DNA of 64,000 nucleotides from NCBI RefSeq assembly GCF_001514265.1, contig NZ_KQ948989.1:372001-436000 (forward strand). The letters are read 5' to 3'. The stretch comes from Streptomyces resistomycificus (lineage in GTDB: Bacteria; Actinomycetota; Actinomycetes; Streptomycetales; Streptomycetaceae). This document shows positions 48,146-57,436 of this stretch, in pieces (position 1 is the stretch's first letter; each line of letters begins with the position of its first letter). The position numbers were made by a program, and so were the translations under genes. A model generated the notes under the pieces. It ran no database searches. It was not told the origin of the DNA and saw only the letters and a list, made by a program, of their open reading frames with translations.

Positions 48146-50659
48146 TCACAGCTGGCCGACGTCGGTGACACGGACGATCGCACGGCCCTCCGCGTCGGAG
48201 GCGGTCAGGTCGACCTCAGCGCTGATGCCCCAGTCGTGGTCGTCGTTGGGGTCGTCGAAGATCTGACGGACGCGCCACAGGGCGTTCTGCGGCTCCTCCT
48301 CGATCACCAGCAGTTTGGGACCGCGGGCGTCGGGGCCGGTGCCGAGGTCGTCGTACTCGTCCCAGTACTTGTCCATCGCCTCGCCCCATGCGTCGGCGTC
48401 CCAGCCGGACTCGGCGTCCATCCCGCCGAGCTCCTCCACATGGTCGAGGGCGGCGAGTTCGACGCGGCGGAACATCGCGTTGCGGACGAGGACACGGAAG
48501 GCGCGGGCGTTGGCGGTGACCGGCTTGACCTGGTCGGCCTTCTCCTGGGCCTCCTCGGCGGTCATCTCCTCCGGGTTGGCGAGCTGCTCCCACTCGTCCA
48601 GCAGACTGGAGTCCACCTGGCGCACCATCTCGCCGAGCCACTCGATCAGATCCTGGAGATCCTCGGACTTGAGGTCGTCCGGGACGGTGTGGTCCAGAGC
48701 CTTGTAGGCACTGGCGAGGTAGCGCAGGACGATGCCCTCGGTACGGGCCAGCTCGTAGTGGGACACCAACTCCGTGAAGGACATCGCCCGTTCGAACATG
48801 TCGCGGATGACGGACTTCGGGGACAGCGGGTGGTCGCCCACCCAGGGATGGCTCTTGCGGTACGTGTCGTACGCGTGGAAGAGCAACTCCTCGAGAGGCT
48901 TCGGGTACGTGACGTCCTGGAGGCGCTCCATGCGCTCCTCGTACTCGACACCGTCCGCCTTCATCGCGGCCACGGCTTCGCCACGCGCCTTGTTCTGCTG
49001 GGCGGCGAGGATCTGCCGCGGGTCGTCCAGCGTGGACTCGACGACGGAGACCATGTCCAGCGCGTAGGACGGCGACTCGGGGTCGAGGAGCTCGAACGCG
49101 GCGAGGGCGAACGTGGACAGCGGCTGGTTGAGCGCGAAGTCCTGCTGGAGGTCGACCGTGAGCCGGACGATGCGGCCCTCGGCGTCCGGCTCGTCCAGCT
49201 TCTCGACGATGCCGCCGTCGAGCAGCGAGCGGTAGATCGCGATCGCCCGCCGGATGTGCCTGAGCTGCTGCTTGCGCGGCTCGTGGTTGTCCTCCAGGAG
49301 ATGGCGCATCGCCTCGAAGGCGTTGCCGGGCCGGGCGATCACCGACAGCAGCATGGTGTGCGTCACCCGGAAACGGGAGGTCAGCGGCTCCGGGTCGGAG
49401 GAGATGAGCTTCTCGAAGGTGGTGTCCGACCATCCGACGAAGCCCTCGGGTGCCTTCTTGCGGACCACCTTCCGGCGCTTCTTCGGGTCGTCGCCCGCCT
49501 TGTTGAGCGCCTTCTCGTTCTCGACCACGTGCTCGGGAGCCTGGGCCACGACGAAGCCCGCCGTGTCGAAGCCCGCGCGGCCCGCGCGGCCGGCGATCTG
49601 ATGGAACTCACGAGCGCGCAGGGTACGCACACGCGTGCCGTCGTACTTGGTGAGCGCGGTGAACAGCACGGTGCGGATGGGCACGTTGACACCCACGCCG
49701 AGAGTGTCCGTGCCGCAGATGACCTTGAGCAGACCGGCCTGCGCGAGCTTCTCCACCAGGCGGCGGTACTTGGGGAGCATGCCGGCGTGGTGGACGCCGA
49801 TGCCGTGGCGTACGTAGCGGGAGAGGTTGCGGCCGAACTTGGTGGTGAAGCGGAAGTTGCCGATCAGCTCGGCGATCTGGTCCTTCTCCTCGCGGGTGCA
49901 CATGTTGATACTCATCAGCGCCTGCGCCCGCTCCACGGCCTGCGCCTGCGTGAAGTGCACGATGTAGACCGGCGCCTGCCTGGTCTCCAGCAGCTCCGTC
50001 AGCGTCTCCGTGAGCGGGGTGAGCCGGTAGTCGTAGGACAGCGGCACCGGGCGGGTGGCCGAGCGGACCACCGACGTCGGCCGGCCGGTGCGGCGGGCGA
50101 GGTCCTTCTCGAACATCGAGACATCGCCGAGCGTGGCCGACATCAGGACGAACTGCGCCTGCGGAAGCTCCAGGATCGGGATCTGCCAGGCCCAGCCGCG
50201 GTCGGCCTCAGCGTAGAAGTGGAACTCGTCCATGACGACCTGGCCGACGTCCGCGTGCTTGCCGTCGCGCAGGGCGATCGAGGCGAGCACCTCGGCGGTG
50301 CAGCAGATGACGGGCGCGTCCGAGTTCACGGACGCGTCGCCGGTCAGCATGCCGACGTTCTCGGTGCCGAAGATCTTGCACAGCTCGAAGAACTTCTCCG
50401 AGACGAGCGCCTTGATCGGAGCCGTGTAGAAAGTGACCTCGTCACGGGCCAGCGCGGCGAAGTGCGCACCCGCCGCGATCATGCTCTTGCCGGAGCCCGT
50501 CGGCGTCGACACGATCACGTTGGCACCCGAGACAGCCTCGATCAGCGCCTCCTCCTGGTGCGGGTAGAGCGTGAGACCGCGCTCCTGGGCCCACGCCTCG
50601 AAGGCGTCGTACAAGGCGTCGGGGTCGGCGGTCGGCGGCAGCTGATCGATGAGGGTCAC
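48146..50659 (-). CDS. Superfamily 2 DEAD/DEAH helicase with DUF3516 C-terminus (Ski2-like)
   Basis: An 837-residue helicase. Q-motif-like YPHQEEALIEAV, Walker A STPTGSGKS (near 47-55), DEFHFY box (near 145), SATLGD, and QIAGRAGRAG (near 345-355) place it with the Ski2/HelY-type RNA or DNA helicases. Residues beyond about 380 are DUF3516, confined to actinobacteria. GTG at 50659 begins the conserved MTLIDQLPP start. An open frame continues upstream to an ATG at 50710, but those residues look unconserved. It likely acts in RNA turnover or repair. Confidence 0.9.
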   Translation of the reverse strand: MTLIDQLPPTADPDALYDAFEAWAQERGLTLYPHQEEALIEAVSGANVIVSTPTGSGKSMIAAGAHFAALARDEVTFYTAPIKALVSEKFFELCKIFGTENVGMLTGDASVNSDAPVICCTAEVLASIALRDGKHADVGQVVMDEFHFYAEADRGWAWQIPILELPQAQFVLMSATLGDVSMFEKDLARRTGRPTSVVRSATRPVPLSYDYRLTPLTETLTELLETRQAPVYIVHFTQAQAVERAQALMSINMCTREEKDQIAELIGNFRFTTKFGRNLSRYVRHGIGVHHAGMLPKYRRLVEKLAQAGLLKVICGTDTLGVGVNVPIRTVLFTALTKYDGTRVRTLRAREFHQIAGRAGRAGFDTAGFVVAQAPEHVVENEKALNKAGDDPKKRRKVVRKKAPEGFVGWSDTTFEKLISSDPEPLTSRFRVTHTMLLSVIARPGNAFEAMRHLLEDNHEPRKQQLRHIRRAIAIYRSLLDGGIVEKLDEPDAEGRIVRLTVDLQQDFALNQPLSTFALAAFELLDPESPSYALDMVSVVESTLDDPRQILAAQQNKARGEAVAAMKADGVEYEERMERLQDVTYPKPLEELLFHAYDTYRKSHPWVGDHPLSPKSVIRDMFERAMSFTELVSHYELARTEGIVLRYLASAYKALDHTVPDDLKSEDLQDLIEWLGEMVRQVDSSLLDEWEQLANPEEMTAEEAQEKADQVKPVTANARAFRVLVRNAMFRRVELAALDHVEELGGMDAESGWDADAWGEAMDKYWDEYDDLGTGPDARGPKLLVIEEEPQNALWRVRQIFDDPNDDHDWGISAEVDLTASDAEGRAIVRVTDVGQL

Positions 50660-50804
50660 CCACCCATCTTGCCTGCCCTCCTGCCTTACAGGGGAATCGG
50701 ATGCGGGCACGAAGATCGCGAACGCTACGCTGTGTCGCCGACGGAGCGTCAGCGCACCGGGTCAACTGGACAGCGGCACACGAGGAATGGGGCGGGCCAC
50801 CGCG

Positions 50805-51599
50805 ATGATGGGACCAGCACACTCACTGTCGGGCGCCGCCGCCTGGCTCGGCGTCGGTGCGGCCGCCGCGGCGGCCGGGCACACGATGCCCTGGCCGGTC
50901 CTCCTGGCCGGAGCGCTGATCTGCGCCGGAGCGGCACTCGCCCCGGACCTCGACCACAAGGCGGCCACGATCTCGCGCGCCTTCGGGCCGATCTCCCGCG
51001 GGCTGTGCGAGATCGTCGACAAGCTCTCCTACGCCGTCTACAAGGCCACGAAGAAGCAGGGCGATCCGCGCCGCTCCGGCGGACACCGCACGCTCACGCA
51101 CACCTGGCTGTGGGCCGTCATGATCGGCGCGGGCGCCTCGGCCGCCGCGATCACCGGTGGGCGCTGGGCCGTGCTGGCGCTGCTCTTCGTGCACATGGTG
51201 CTGGCCATCGAAGGGCTGCTGTGGCGGGCGACCCGTGGCTCGAGCGCCGACGTCCTGGTCTGGCTGCTGGCCGCGACCAGCTCCTGGATCCTCGCCGGCG
51301 TCCTGGACAAGCCGGGCAACGGCTCGGACTGGTTGTTCACCGCGCCGGGCCAGGAGTACCTGTGGCTGGGCCTGCCGATCCTGCTGGGCGCGCTGGTGCA
51401 CGACATCGGGGACGCGCTGACCGTCTCCGGCTGCCCGATCCTGTGGCCGATCCCGGTCGGCCGCAAGCGCTGGTACCCGATCGGTCCGCCGAAGGTGATG
51501 CGGTTCCGGGCCGGCAGCTGGGTCGAGCTGAAGGTGCTGATGCCGGCGTTCATGCTGCTCGGGGGAGTGGGCTGCGCCGCGGCGCTCAACTTCATCTGA
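50805..51599 (+). CDS. Membrane-bound metal-dependent hydrolase (YdjM-like)
   Basis: A 264-residue integral membrane protein with about five to six helices and the LPDLDH-like motif LAPDLDHK near 46, plus HRTLTHTWL near 93 and HDIGDALT near 206. The His/Asp pairs are expected metal ligands. This is the YdjM/LexA-regulated hydrolase family of unknown substrate. Start at ATG 50805 or the next ATG at 50808. It diverges from the helicase gene with 145 bp between the starts. Confidence 0.85.
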   Translation: MMGPAHSLSGAAAWLGVGAAAAAAGHTMPWPVLLAGALICAGAALAPDLDHKAATISRAFGPISRGLCEIVDKLSYAVYKATKKQGDPRRSGGHRTLTHTWLWAVMIGAGASAAAITGGRWAVLALLFVHMVLAIEGLLWRATRGSSADVLVWLLAATSSWILAGVLDKPGNGSDWLFTAPGQEYLWLGLPILLGALVHDIGDALTVSGCPILWPIPVGRKRWYPIGPPKVMRFRAGSWVELKVLMPAFMLLGGVGCAAALNFI

Positions 51600-51655
51600 G
51601 TGCCCGAAGCGCCCCGGGCGGCCTCACCTCCGCCGGGATTCCGGCTGGGGTGGGA

Positions 51656-51907
51656 TCAGCTCGCCCCGCCGCCGTAGCGCCGTTCGAACTGGGCGACGCG
51701 GCCCTCCGTGTCCACGGTCCGCGCCTTGCCGGTGTAGAAGGGGTGGCTCTCCGAGGAGATCTCCACGTCGACCACCGGGTACGTGTTGCCGTCGTCCCAC
51801 TCGATGGTCTGGTCGCTGGTCGCGGTGGACCGGGTCAGGAAGGCGTAGCCGGCGGCGCGGTCGCGGAAGACGACCTCTTGGTAGTCGGGGTGCTTGTCCT
51901 GCTGCAT
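51656..51907 (-). CDS. rpmE2: 50S ribosomal protein L31 type B (zinc-free paralogue)
   Basis: An 83-residue type B L31: [16 protein letters not shown], then [11 protein letters not shown] and FERRYG. The zinc-binding Cys pairs of the type A protein are absent, which lets it replace L31 A in ribosomes when zinc is scarce. Such genes are usually repressed by Zur; no clear Zur box was found nearby. AAGAGGAG precedes ATG 51907. Confidence 0.95.
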   Translation of the reverse strand: MQQDKHPDYQEVVFRDRAAGYAFLTRSTATSDQTIEWDDGNTYPVVDVEISSESHPFYTGKARTVDTEGRVAQFERRYGGGAS

Positions 51908-51961
51908 GAACACTCCTCTTGCGGCGTCGGTGGGGCGCCCGAAGGCGCGGGAACGGCGAGA

Positions 51962-52432
51962 TCAGCCGGACAGGGCATCCTCGTCGACGATGTGCATCGC
52001 GGCCTCCTCGGCGGAGGCGGCCGCACCGTCGATGCCCACGTCCGTGGCGACCAGCGCGCTCTCCTCGTCCTCGTGCGCACCCTCGTCGGGGGCCACCAGG
52101 CGACCGGAGCGGGCCGAGCCGACCTCGTTGTCAAGGAGTTCCCCGTCGGTGCCCTCGCAGTCCCCGATGCCGTCGTCCTCGGGGGTGGCGACGTCGGGCC
52201 TCTCCTCGGCGAGCCGCTGGTCGAGCGTCTCGCCCTCTCGGCGCTCGGCGGCGGTCACGCCTCTGTGCTCCACCGCCCAGGGCCGTTCCGGAGGGGACCA
52301 GCCCCGGTCGAGAGGGTCGCTGACACCGTCGTCCTCGAGGGTGTCTTCCGCGTCCAGCAGGCCCGCGTCGTCCTGGATCTCCGATCCGTCGGGCTGGTAG
52401 ACGTCGTCGCCCCATCCGTCGGCGCTGTTCAC
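51962..52432 (-). CDS. DUF5709 family protein
   Basis: A 156-residue, very acidic, probably disordered actinobacterial protein. Conserved pieces are the early DDAGLLDAEDTLED, DPLDRGWSPPERPWA and RREGETLDQRLAEE segments. No known function. GGAGG stands at ideal spacing before GTG 52432, which fixes the start. It lies 54 bp upstream of rpmE2 on the same strand and may be co-transcribed. Confidence 0.8.
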   Translation of the reverse strand: MNSADGWGDDVYQPDGSEIQDDAGLLDAEDTLEDDGVSDPLDRGWSPPERPWAVEHRGVTAAERREGETLDQRLAEERPDVATPEDDGIGDCEGTDGELLDNEVGSARSGRLVAPDEGAHEDEESALVATDVGIDGAAASAEEAAMHIVDEDALSG

Positions 52433-53167
52433 GGGTACCTCCAGGTGCTGAGGGCGGACGCGTCCTCCTCGCGGTCGGCGGTCGGTCGCGGGCGAACGGG
52501 GCACAGGCGGCGCTCGTCGGCCAACCGCATGCACCACGGGCGCTCCCCGATCCGGTGCCGGTTTCCAGCCTTCCACCCCTTTTCGGAACCGCGCAACGCC
52601 ACGGACCCGGCCAGGCCAGGACCCCTGGCCGCAGACCCGCCCCAGCACGGCTCGCGCCGGGGTGTCCCCGCCGGCCCGGGAGCGCCGAGGTTCCACCACG
52701 TCACCGGCTGGCCGGGGCGGCCCGGCGATGCGATTGGCTGTGCCGCGACGGGCCGCCCCACGGCGCCGTTCCGGGATCACCCGCCCGTCGGCGAGGCCGC
52801 CCCGCCCGTCGGCGAGGCTGCCCCGCCCGTCGGCGAGGCTGCCCCGCCCGTCGGCGAGGCTGCCCCGCCCGTCGGCGAGGCTGCCCCGCCCGTCGGCGAG
52901 GCTGCCCCGCCCGTCGGCGAGGCCGCCCTGCCGGCCGGCCTCGCCTGCGAGGCGTCCGCCGTCCGCGCCGCTCCCGCATGCTCGCCCGCGTCACCGCGGC
53001 CCGGCTCGGACCGCTGCGGGCTGCTCGCGCTGAAGCGGCCGCACCGCACACGGGAGGGGCGGCACGGGAAACCCGCACCGCCCCTCCTGTCTCTCATGTC
53101 GCTCCGCCGCGATGCATCGAGCCGGTGGCCACAGCGTCCTGCCCCGCTCCGGCCCCGAGCCCCCGCC
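52433..53167. other. 735-bp non-coding stretch holding a tandem repeat
   Basis: No gene is supported here, although long open frames exist on both strands because of extreme GC content. Contains the 21-bp repeat listed separately. The left end must hold the promoter of the DUF5709 gene. Confidence 0.6.
52782..52928 (+). repeat. Seven tandem copies of a 21-bp unit
   Basis: The unit is CGCCCGTCGGCGAGGCTGCC plus one base, at 52782, 52803, 52824, 52845, 52866, 52887 and 52908, almost identical apart from CCG/CTG at unit ends. The 21-bp period keeps any frame open, which explains the spurious long open frames through it. A degenerate eighth unit follows. Confidence 0.92.
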
Positions 53168-54949
53168 TCACCCGTGCCAGGACCTCCAGAGTGCCGCGTA
53201 CGCGCCGTCCGCCGTGACGAGGTCGTCGTGGCTGCCCAGCTCGGTGATGCGGCCGTTCTCGACGACGGCGATGACGTCCGCGTCGTGGGCGGTGTGCAGG
53301 CGGTGGGCGATGGCCACCACCGTGCGGCCGTCGAGGACACGGGCGAGGGAGCGTTCCAGGTGGCGCGCGGCACGCGGGTCGAGGAGGGAGGTCGCCTCGT
53401 CGAGGACCAGCGTGTGCGGGTCGGCCAGTACCAGGCGGGCCAGCGCGATCTGCTGGGCCTGGGCCGGGGTGAGCGCCACTCCGCCCGAGCCGACCTCGGT
53501 GTCCAGGCCGTCGTCGAGGGCACGCGCCCAGTCGTCGGCGTCGACCGCAGCGAGCGCCGCCCACAGTTCCGCGTCGTCGGCGTCGGTCCGCGCGAGCAGG
53601 AGGTTGTCGCGCAGGGAGCCCACGAAGACGTGGTGTTCCTGGTTGACGAGGGCCACGTGCTCGCGGACCCGTTCCGCGGGCATCCGGGAGAGTTCGGCGC
53701 CGCCGAGGGTGATCCGCCCGTCCCTGGGTGCGTAGACGCCGGCGAGCAGCCTGCCGAGCGTGGACTTGCCCGCGCCCGACGGGCCGACCAGGGCCAGCCG
53801 GGTGCCGGGCGCCACCTCGAGGGAGACCTTGCGCAGCACGTCCACGCCTTCGAGGTAGCCGAAGTGCACCCGGTCCGCCTGCACGTCCCGGCCGTCGGGG
53901 GCCACCGCGGCGTCCCCGGCGTCGGGCTCGATGTCCCGCACGCCGACCAGGCGGGCCAGCGACACCTGGGCCACCTGGAGCTCGTCGTACCAGCGCAGGA
54001 TGAGTCCCACCGGGTCGACGAGCATCTGGGCGATCAGCGCACCCGTGGTCAGCTGCCCGACGTCGATCCAGCCCTGCAGGACGAACACACCGCCCACCAT
54101 CAGGACGGACGCGAGGACCGTCACATGGGTGACGTTGATGACCGGGAAGAGGACCGACCGCAGCCACAGCGTGTAGCGCTCCCAGGCCGTCCACTCCTTG
54201 ATCCGGCGCTCCGACAGCTCGATGCGGCGGGCGCCGAGCCGGTGGGCCTCCACGGTGCGTCCGGCGTCCACGGTCTCGGCGAGGGCAGCGGCCACGGCCG
54301 CGTACCCGGCGGACTCGGATCGGTAGGCGGAGGGCGCCCGCCGGAAGTACCAGCGGCAGCCGACCACCAGCAGGGGCACGGCGAGCAGCACGGCGGCCGC
54401 CAGCGGCGGTGCCGTGATCACGAGGCCGCCCAGCAGCAGGGCCGCCCATACGACACCGATCGCCAGCTGGGGCACGGCCTCGCGCATGGCGTTGCCGAGG
54501 CGGTCGATGTCCGTCGTGATCCGGGACAGCAGGTCGCCCGTCCCCGCCCGCTCCAGGACGCCCGGCGGCAGTCCGACCGACCGTACGAGGAAGTCCTCGC
54601 GCAGGTCGGCCAGCATCCGCTCGCCGAGCATCGAACCGCGCAGCCGCACCTGCCGTACGAAGACGGCCTGGACGGCCAGCGCTACCACGAACACCCCGGC
54701 GGTGAGCTCCAGATGCAGTTCCCGTGCCTCGTCCGTCACACGCTCGACCAGCCCGCCCAACAGCCACGGGCCGACCATCGAGGCGAGCACGGAGACAGTG
54801 TTGACGGTGATGAGGAGCAGGAAGGCACGGCGGTGCCGGCGGAACAGTTCGGTCACGTAGGCGCGTACGGTCGCGGTGGCGCCGACGGGCAGCGTGTTCG
54901 CCGTCGTCGGGGCCGCCGGATCGTACGCCGGTGGCGCCACGCCGATCAT
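53168..54949 (-). CDS. ABC exporter half-transporter, subunit 2 (intact Walker A)
   Basis: A 593-residue half-transporter with six membrane helices (about 45-310) and a C-terminal ATPase. Walker A GPSGAGKST (near 390), Walker B TLVLDEATS, and switch His in VVAIAHRLHT are intact, but the signature is degraded to ALTPAQ instead of LSGGQ. It overlaps the upstream half-transporter gene by 4 bp (ATGA), and the two make a heterodimer. It likely exports a lipid, peptide or drug; nothing fixes the substrate. Its gene follows its partner's in a two-gene operon. Confidence 0.9.
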   Translation of the reverse strand: MIGVAPPAYDPAAPTTANTLPVGATATVRAYVTELFRRHRRAFLLLITVNTVSVLASMVGPWLLGGLVERVTDEARELHLELTAGVFVVALAVQAVFVRQVRLRGSMLGERMLADLREDFLVRSVGLPPGVLERAGTGDLLSRITTDIDRLGNAMREAVPQLAIGVVWAALLLGGLVITAPPLAAAVLLAVPLLVVGCRWYFRRAPSAYRSESAGYAAVAAALAETVDAGRTVEAHRLGARRIELSERRIKEWTAWERYTLWLRSVLFPVINVTHVTVLASVLMVGGVFVLQGWIDVGQLTTGALIAQMLVDPVGLILRWYDELQVAQVSLARLVGVRDIEPDAGDAAVAPDGRDVQADRVHFGYLEGVDVLRKVSLEVAPGTRLALVGPSGAGKSTLGRLLAGVYAPRDGRITLGGAELSRMPAERVREHVALVNQEHHVFVGSLRDNLLLARTDADDAELWAALAAVDADDWARALDDGLDTEVGSGGVALTPAQAQQIALARLVLADPHTLVLDEATSLLDPRAARHLERSLARVLDGRTVVAIAHRLHTAHDADVIAVVENGRITELGSHDDLVTADGAYAALWRSWHG

Positions 54950-56796
54950 GCTGTCTCCTCGATTTCTTCCAGCTCGTCGAGCTTGTTGAGTTCTTGCAGT
55001 CCGTCTAGTCCGTCGAGTTCGTCGAGTTCGTCGAGTCCTTCGCGGGCGTTGTTCTGGGCGCCCTCTTCGTCGGTCTCTCGGGTCACGACCGCCTGGTACC
55101 GGGGTTCCGTGTGCACCAGTTCGCGGTGTACGCCTACGGCCGCGACCTCGCCCTCGTGCACCAGGACGACCCGGTCCGCGTGGTCCAGGAGGAGGGGCGA
55201 GGAGGTGAACACCACGGTGGTGCGTCCGGCCCGCAGTTCCCGCACGCCCAGCGCGATCCGTGCCTCGGTGTGCGAGTCCACGGCGGAGGTCGGTTCGTCC
55301 AGGACGAGGACCTCCGGGTCGGTGAGCAGTGACCGGGCCAGGGCGAGCCGTTGGCGCTGGCCGCCGGACAGGGAACGTCCGCGTTCGGTGATGCGGGCGT
55401 CCATCGGGTCCTCGGCGTCGAGCGAACCCTGCACGAGGGCCGCCAGGACGTCCCCGCACTGCGCGGCCGCCAGCGCGTCCTCGGCGTCGACGTCACCCGA
55501 CGCGGGAACGTCCAGCAGGTCGCGCAGTGAGCCGGACAGCAGCACCGGGTCCTTGTCCTGGACGAGAACGGCCGTGCGTGCCGAGTCGAGCGGGAGCTCG
55601 TCGAGGGGGACACCCCCCAGCAGGACGGATGTGCCCTCCTCCGAGGGATGTCCGCCGAGCCGTTCCGCGAGCCGTCCCGCCGCGTCCGGGTCGCCGCAGA
55701 CCACCGCGGTGAGCAGGCCGGAGGGGGCGAGCAGACCGGTCGCCGGGTCGAACAGGTCACCCGAGGGCACCTCGGCGGCCCGGGAGCCCACGGTGTCGGT
55801 CACCCGTTCCAGGGACAGCACACGGGCGGCCCGGGTGGCCGACGGGCGGGAGAAGGAGTACGCCATGGCGATCTCCTCGAAGTGCCGCAGCGGATAGGTG
55901 AGGACCATCACCGAGCTGTAGACGGTGACCAGTTCGCCGACACCGATGCGGCCCTCGCGGGCCAGATGGACGCCGTACCAAACGACCGCGATCAGCAGCA
56001 GGCCCGGCAGCAGCACCTGCACCGCGGAGATCAGCGCCCACATGCGGGCGCTGCGCACGGCCGCGTGGCGGACTTCCTGGGAGGCGCGGCGGTAGCGGTC
56101 GAGGAAGAGTTCCTCGCCGCCGATGCCGCGCAGCACGCGCAGTCCGGCGACGGTGTCCGAGGCGAGCTCGGTGGCCCGTCCTGCCTTCTCCCGCTGGAAG
56201 TCGGCGCGCCGGGTGGCGCGGGGGAGCAGCGGCAGCACCGCCAGGGCCAGCACCGGCAAACCCACGGCGACGACCGCGCCGAGCGCCGGTTGGTAGACGA
56301 CGAGGCCGACGCAGACCAGCACGATGGTGACCGCCGCGGCGGTGAACCGCGACCAGGCCTCGACGAACCAGCCGATCTTCTCGACGTCGCCCGTGGAGAC
56401 GGCGACGACCTCGCCGGCGGCCACCCGCCGGGTCAGCGCCGAGCCCAGCTGGGCGCCCTTGTGCGCCAGCAGCTGCTGGACGCGGGCGGCCGCCGTGATC
56501 CAGTTGGTGACGGCGCTGCGGTGCAGGAAGGTGTCGCCGACGGCGTTCCCGGCGCAGCACAGGGCCAGCAGCCCGCCCGCGAGGGCGAGCCGTCTGCCGG
56601 AGTGGTCGACGACGGCCTGGATCGCCAGACCGACGCAGAAGGGCAGGGCGGAGACGGACACGAAGTGCAGCAGTCCCCAAGCCAGTGACTTGAGCTGGCC
56701 TCCCAGCTGATTCCGGAAGAGCCACCACAGGAATCGGGGACCCGAGCGCGCGTCCGGCACTCCCGGGTCGGAATACGGAAGGTCTTGAATCTGCAT
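54946..56796 (-). CDS. ABC exporter half-transporter, subunit 1 (degenerate Walker A, intact signature)
   Basis: A 616-residue half-transporter, six helices (about 25-300) and an ATPase domain. In the nucleotide site Walker A is replaced by AVVCGDPDAAGR (no GKS/T), the switch His is Ser (VVFTSSPL), but the signature RSLSGGQRQR and Walker B VLVLDEPTS are canonical. With the partner it forms one complete ATP site (its signature plus the partner's Walker A) and one dead site, as in TM287/288-like exporters. The C-terminus ends in Asp/Glu/Leu-rich repeats. Confidence 0.9.
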   Translation of the reverse strand: MQIQDLPYSDPGVPDARSGPRFLWWLFRNQLGGQLKSLAWGLLHFVSVSALPFCVGLAIQAVVDHSGRRLALAGGLLALCCAGNAVGDTFLHRSAVTNWITAAARVQQLLAHKGAQLGSALTRRVAAGEVVAVSTGDVEKIGWFVEAWSRFTAAAVTIVLVCVGLVVYQPALGAVVAVGLPVLALAVLPLLPRATRRADFQREKAGRATELASDTVAGLRVLRGIGGEELFLDRYRRASQEVRHAAVRSARMWALISAVQVLLPGLLLIAVVWYGVHLAREGRIGVGELVTVYSSVMVLTYPLRHFEEIAMAYSFSRPSATRAARVLSLERVTDTVGSRAAEVPSGDLFDPATGLLAPSGLLTAVVCGDPDAAGRLAERLGGHPSEEGTSVLLGGVPLDELPLDSARTAVLVQDKDPVLLSGSLRDLLDVPASGDVDAEDALAAAQCGDVLAALVQGSLDAEDPMDARITERGRSLSGGQRQRLALARSLLTDPEVLVLDEPTSAVDSHTEARIALGVRELRAGRTTVVFTSSPLLLDHADRVVLVHEGEVAAVGVHRELVHTEPRYQAVVTRETDEEGAQNNAREGLDELDELDGLDGLQELNKLDELEEIEETA

Positions 56797-56947
56797 GACG
56801 TCCCAGTGGCTCGTGTCAGGGGGGTGGAATGGGCCGAGTACGGCGGGAGCAAACCGTGCAAGATTCGCGTCGTGACGCGGTCGGGGGCAACCGGTTTTCC
56901 GTCCCGACGCCCAGAACCGGCTGCCCGCGTGGTGCGACCATGGAGCG

Positions 56948-57436
56948 ATGCGGACGGGCAGTGGTGTGCGGCGTGCCGTGGCCTGCGTGGCCGGTGGGTT
57001 GTTCCTGACGGTGACGGCCGCGTGCGGGGGTTACGGGCACTCCGGGCACGGAGATGACGGGGAGGCAGGTTCCGCCGGAAAGGCCGCACCGACGCGGTCC
57101 GCAACCACCGGGCCGGGCCGCTCCGCAACCACCGGACCAGGCCGCTCCGCAACCACCGGACCAGGCAGCTCCGCCGCCACCGGACCAGGCAGCTCCGTCA
57201 CTGGCGGACCAGGCAGCTCCGCCGCCGACCCGACCCGCGTCCCCGACGTGGGTGACCGGCTGCTGCGGCGCATCCCCGCCGACTCCCGGCAGGTCGTGGC
57301 GGTCTACGGCGACGGAAAGGACTCGGCGGACGCTACGGTCGTGCTGTACACGAAGCACGGCTCGCTCTGGGAGCGCACCCGCAGCTGGCCGGCGCACGTG
57401 GTGGTGATGGGGGACAGGGCGGGTCTGAACAGCTAG
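56948..57436 (+). CDS. Lipoprotein with octapeptide repeats, probably internally deleted L,D-transpeptidase-like protein
   Basis: A 162-residue secreted lipoprotein: basic start, hydrophobic core and the lipobox TAAC (Cys near residue 26). Residues 48-90 contain about five repeats of ATTGPGRS type encoded by a 24-bp DNA repeat (57099-57226). The rest (RVPDVGDRLLRRIPADSRQVVAVYGDGKDSADATVVLYTKHGSLW...) resembles the N-terminal part of Streptomyces YkuD-type proteins, and the last residues VVVMGDRAGLNS resemble their C-terminal end. The catalytic HxxxxxxSxGC region is missing. The join lies near residue 150. Confidence 0.65.
   Translation: MRTGSGVRRAVACVAGGLFLTVTAACGGYGHSGHGDDGEAGSAGKAAPTRSATTGPGRSATTGPGRSATTGPGSSAATGPGSSVTGGPGSSAADPTRVPDVGDRLLRRIPADSRQVVAVYGDGKDSADATVVLYTKHGSLWERTRSWPAHVVVMGDRAGLNS

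Noticed and set aside
52782..52928. CRISPR array
   Set aside because: The units are contiguous with no variable spacers and no cas genes are nearby, so it is a minisatellite.
47645..55897. A plus-strand open frame of about 2750 codons
   Set aside because: It runs antisense to well-supported genes (tesB, DUF3516 helicase, rpmE2, both ABC genes). It stays open because of extreme GC3 bias and a repeat whose period is a multiple of three; no domain is recognisable.
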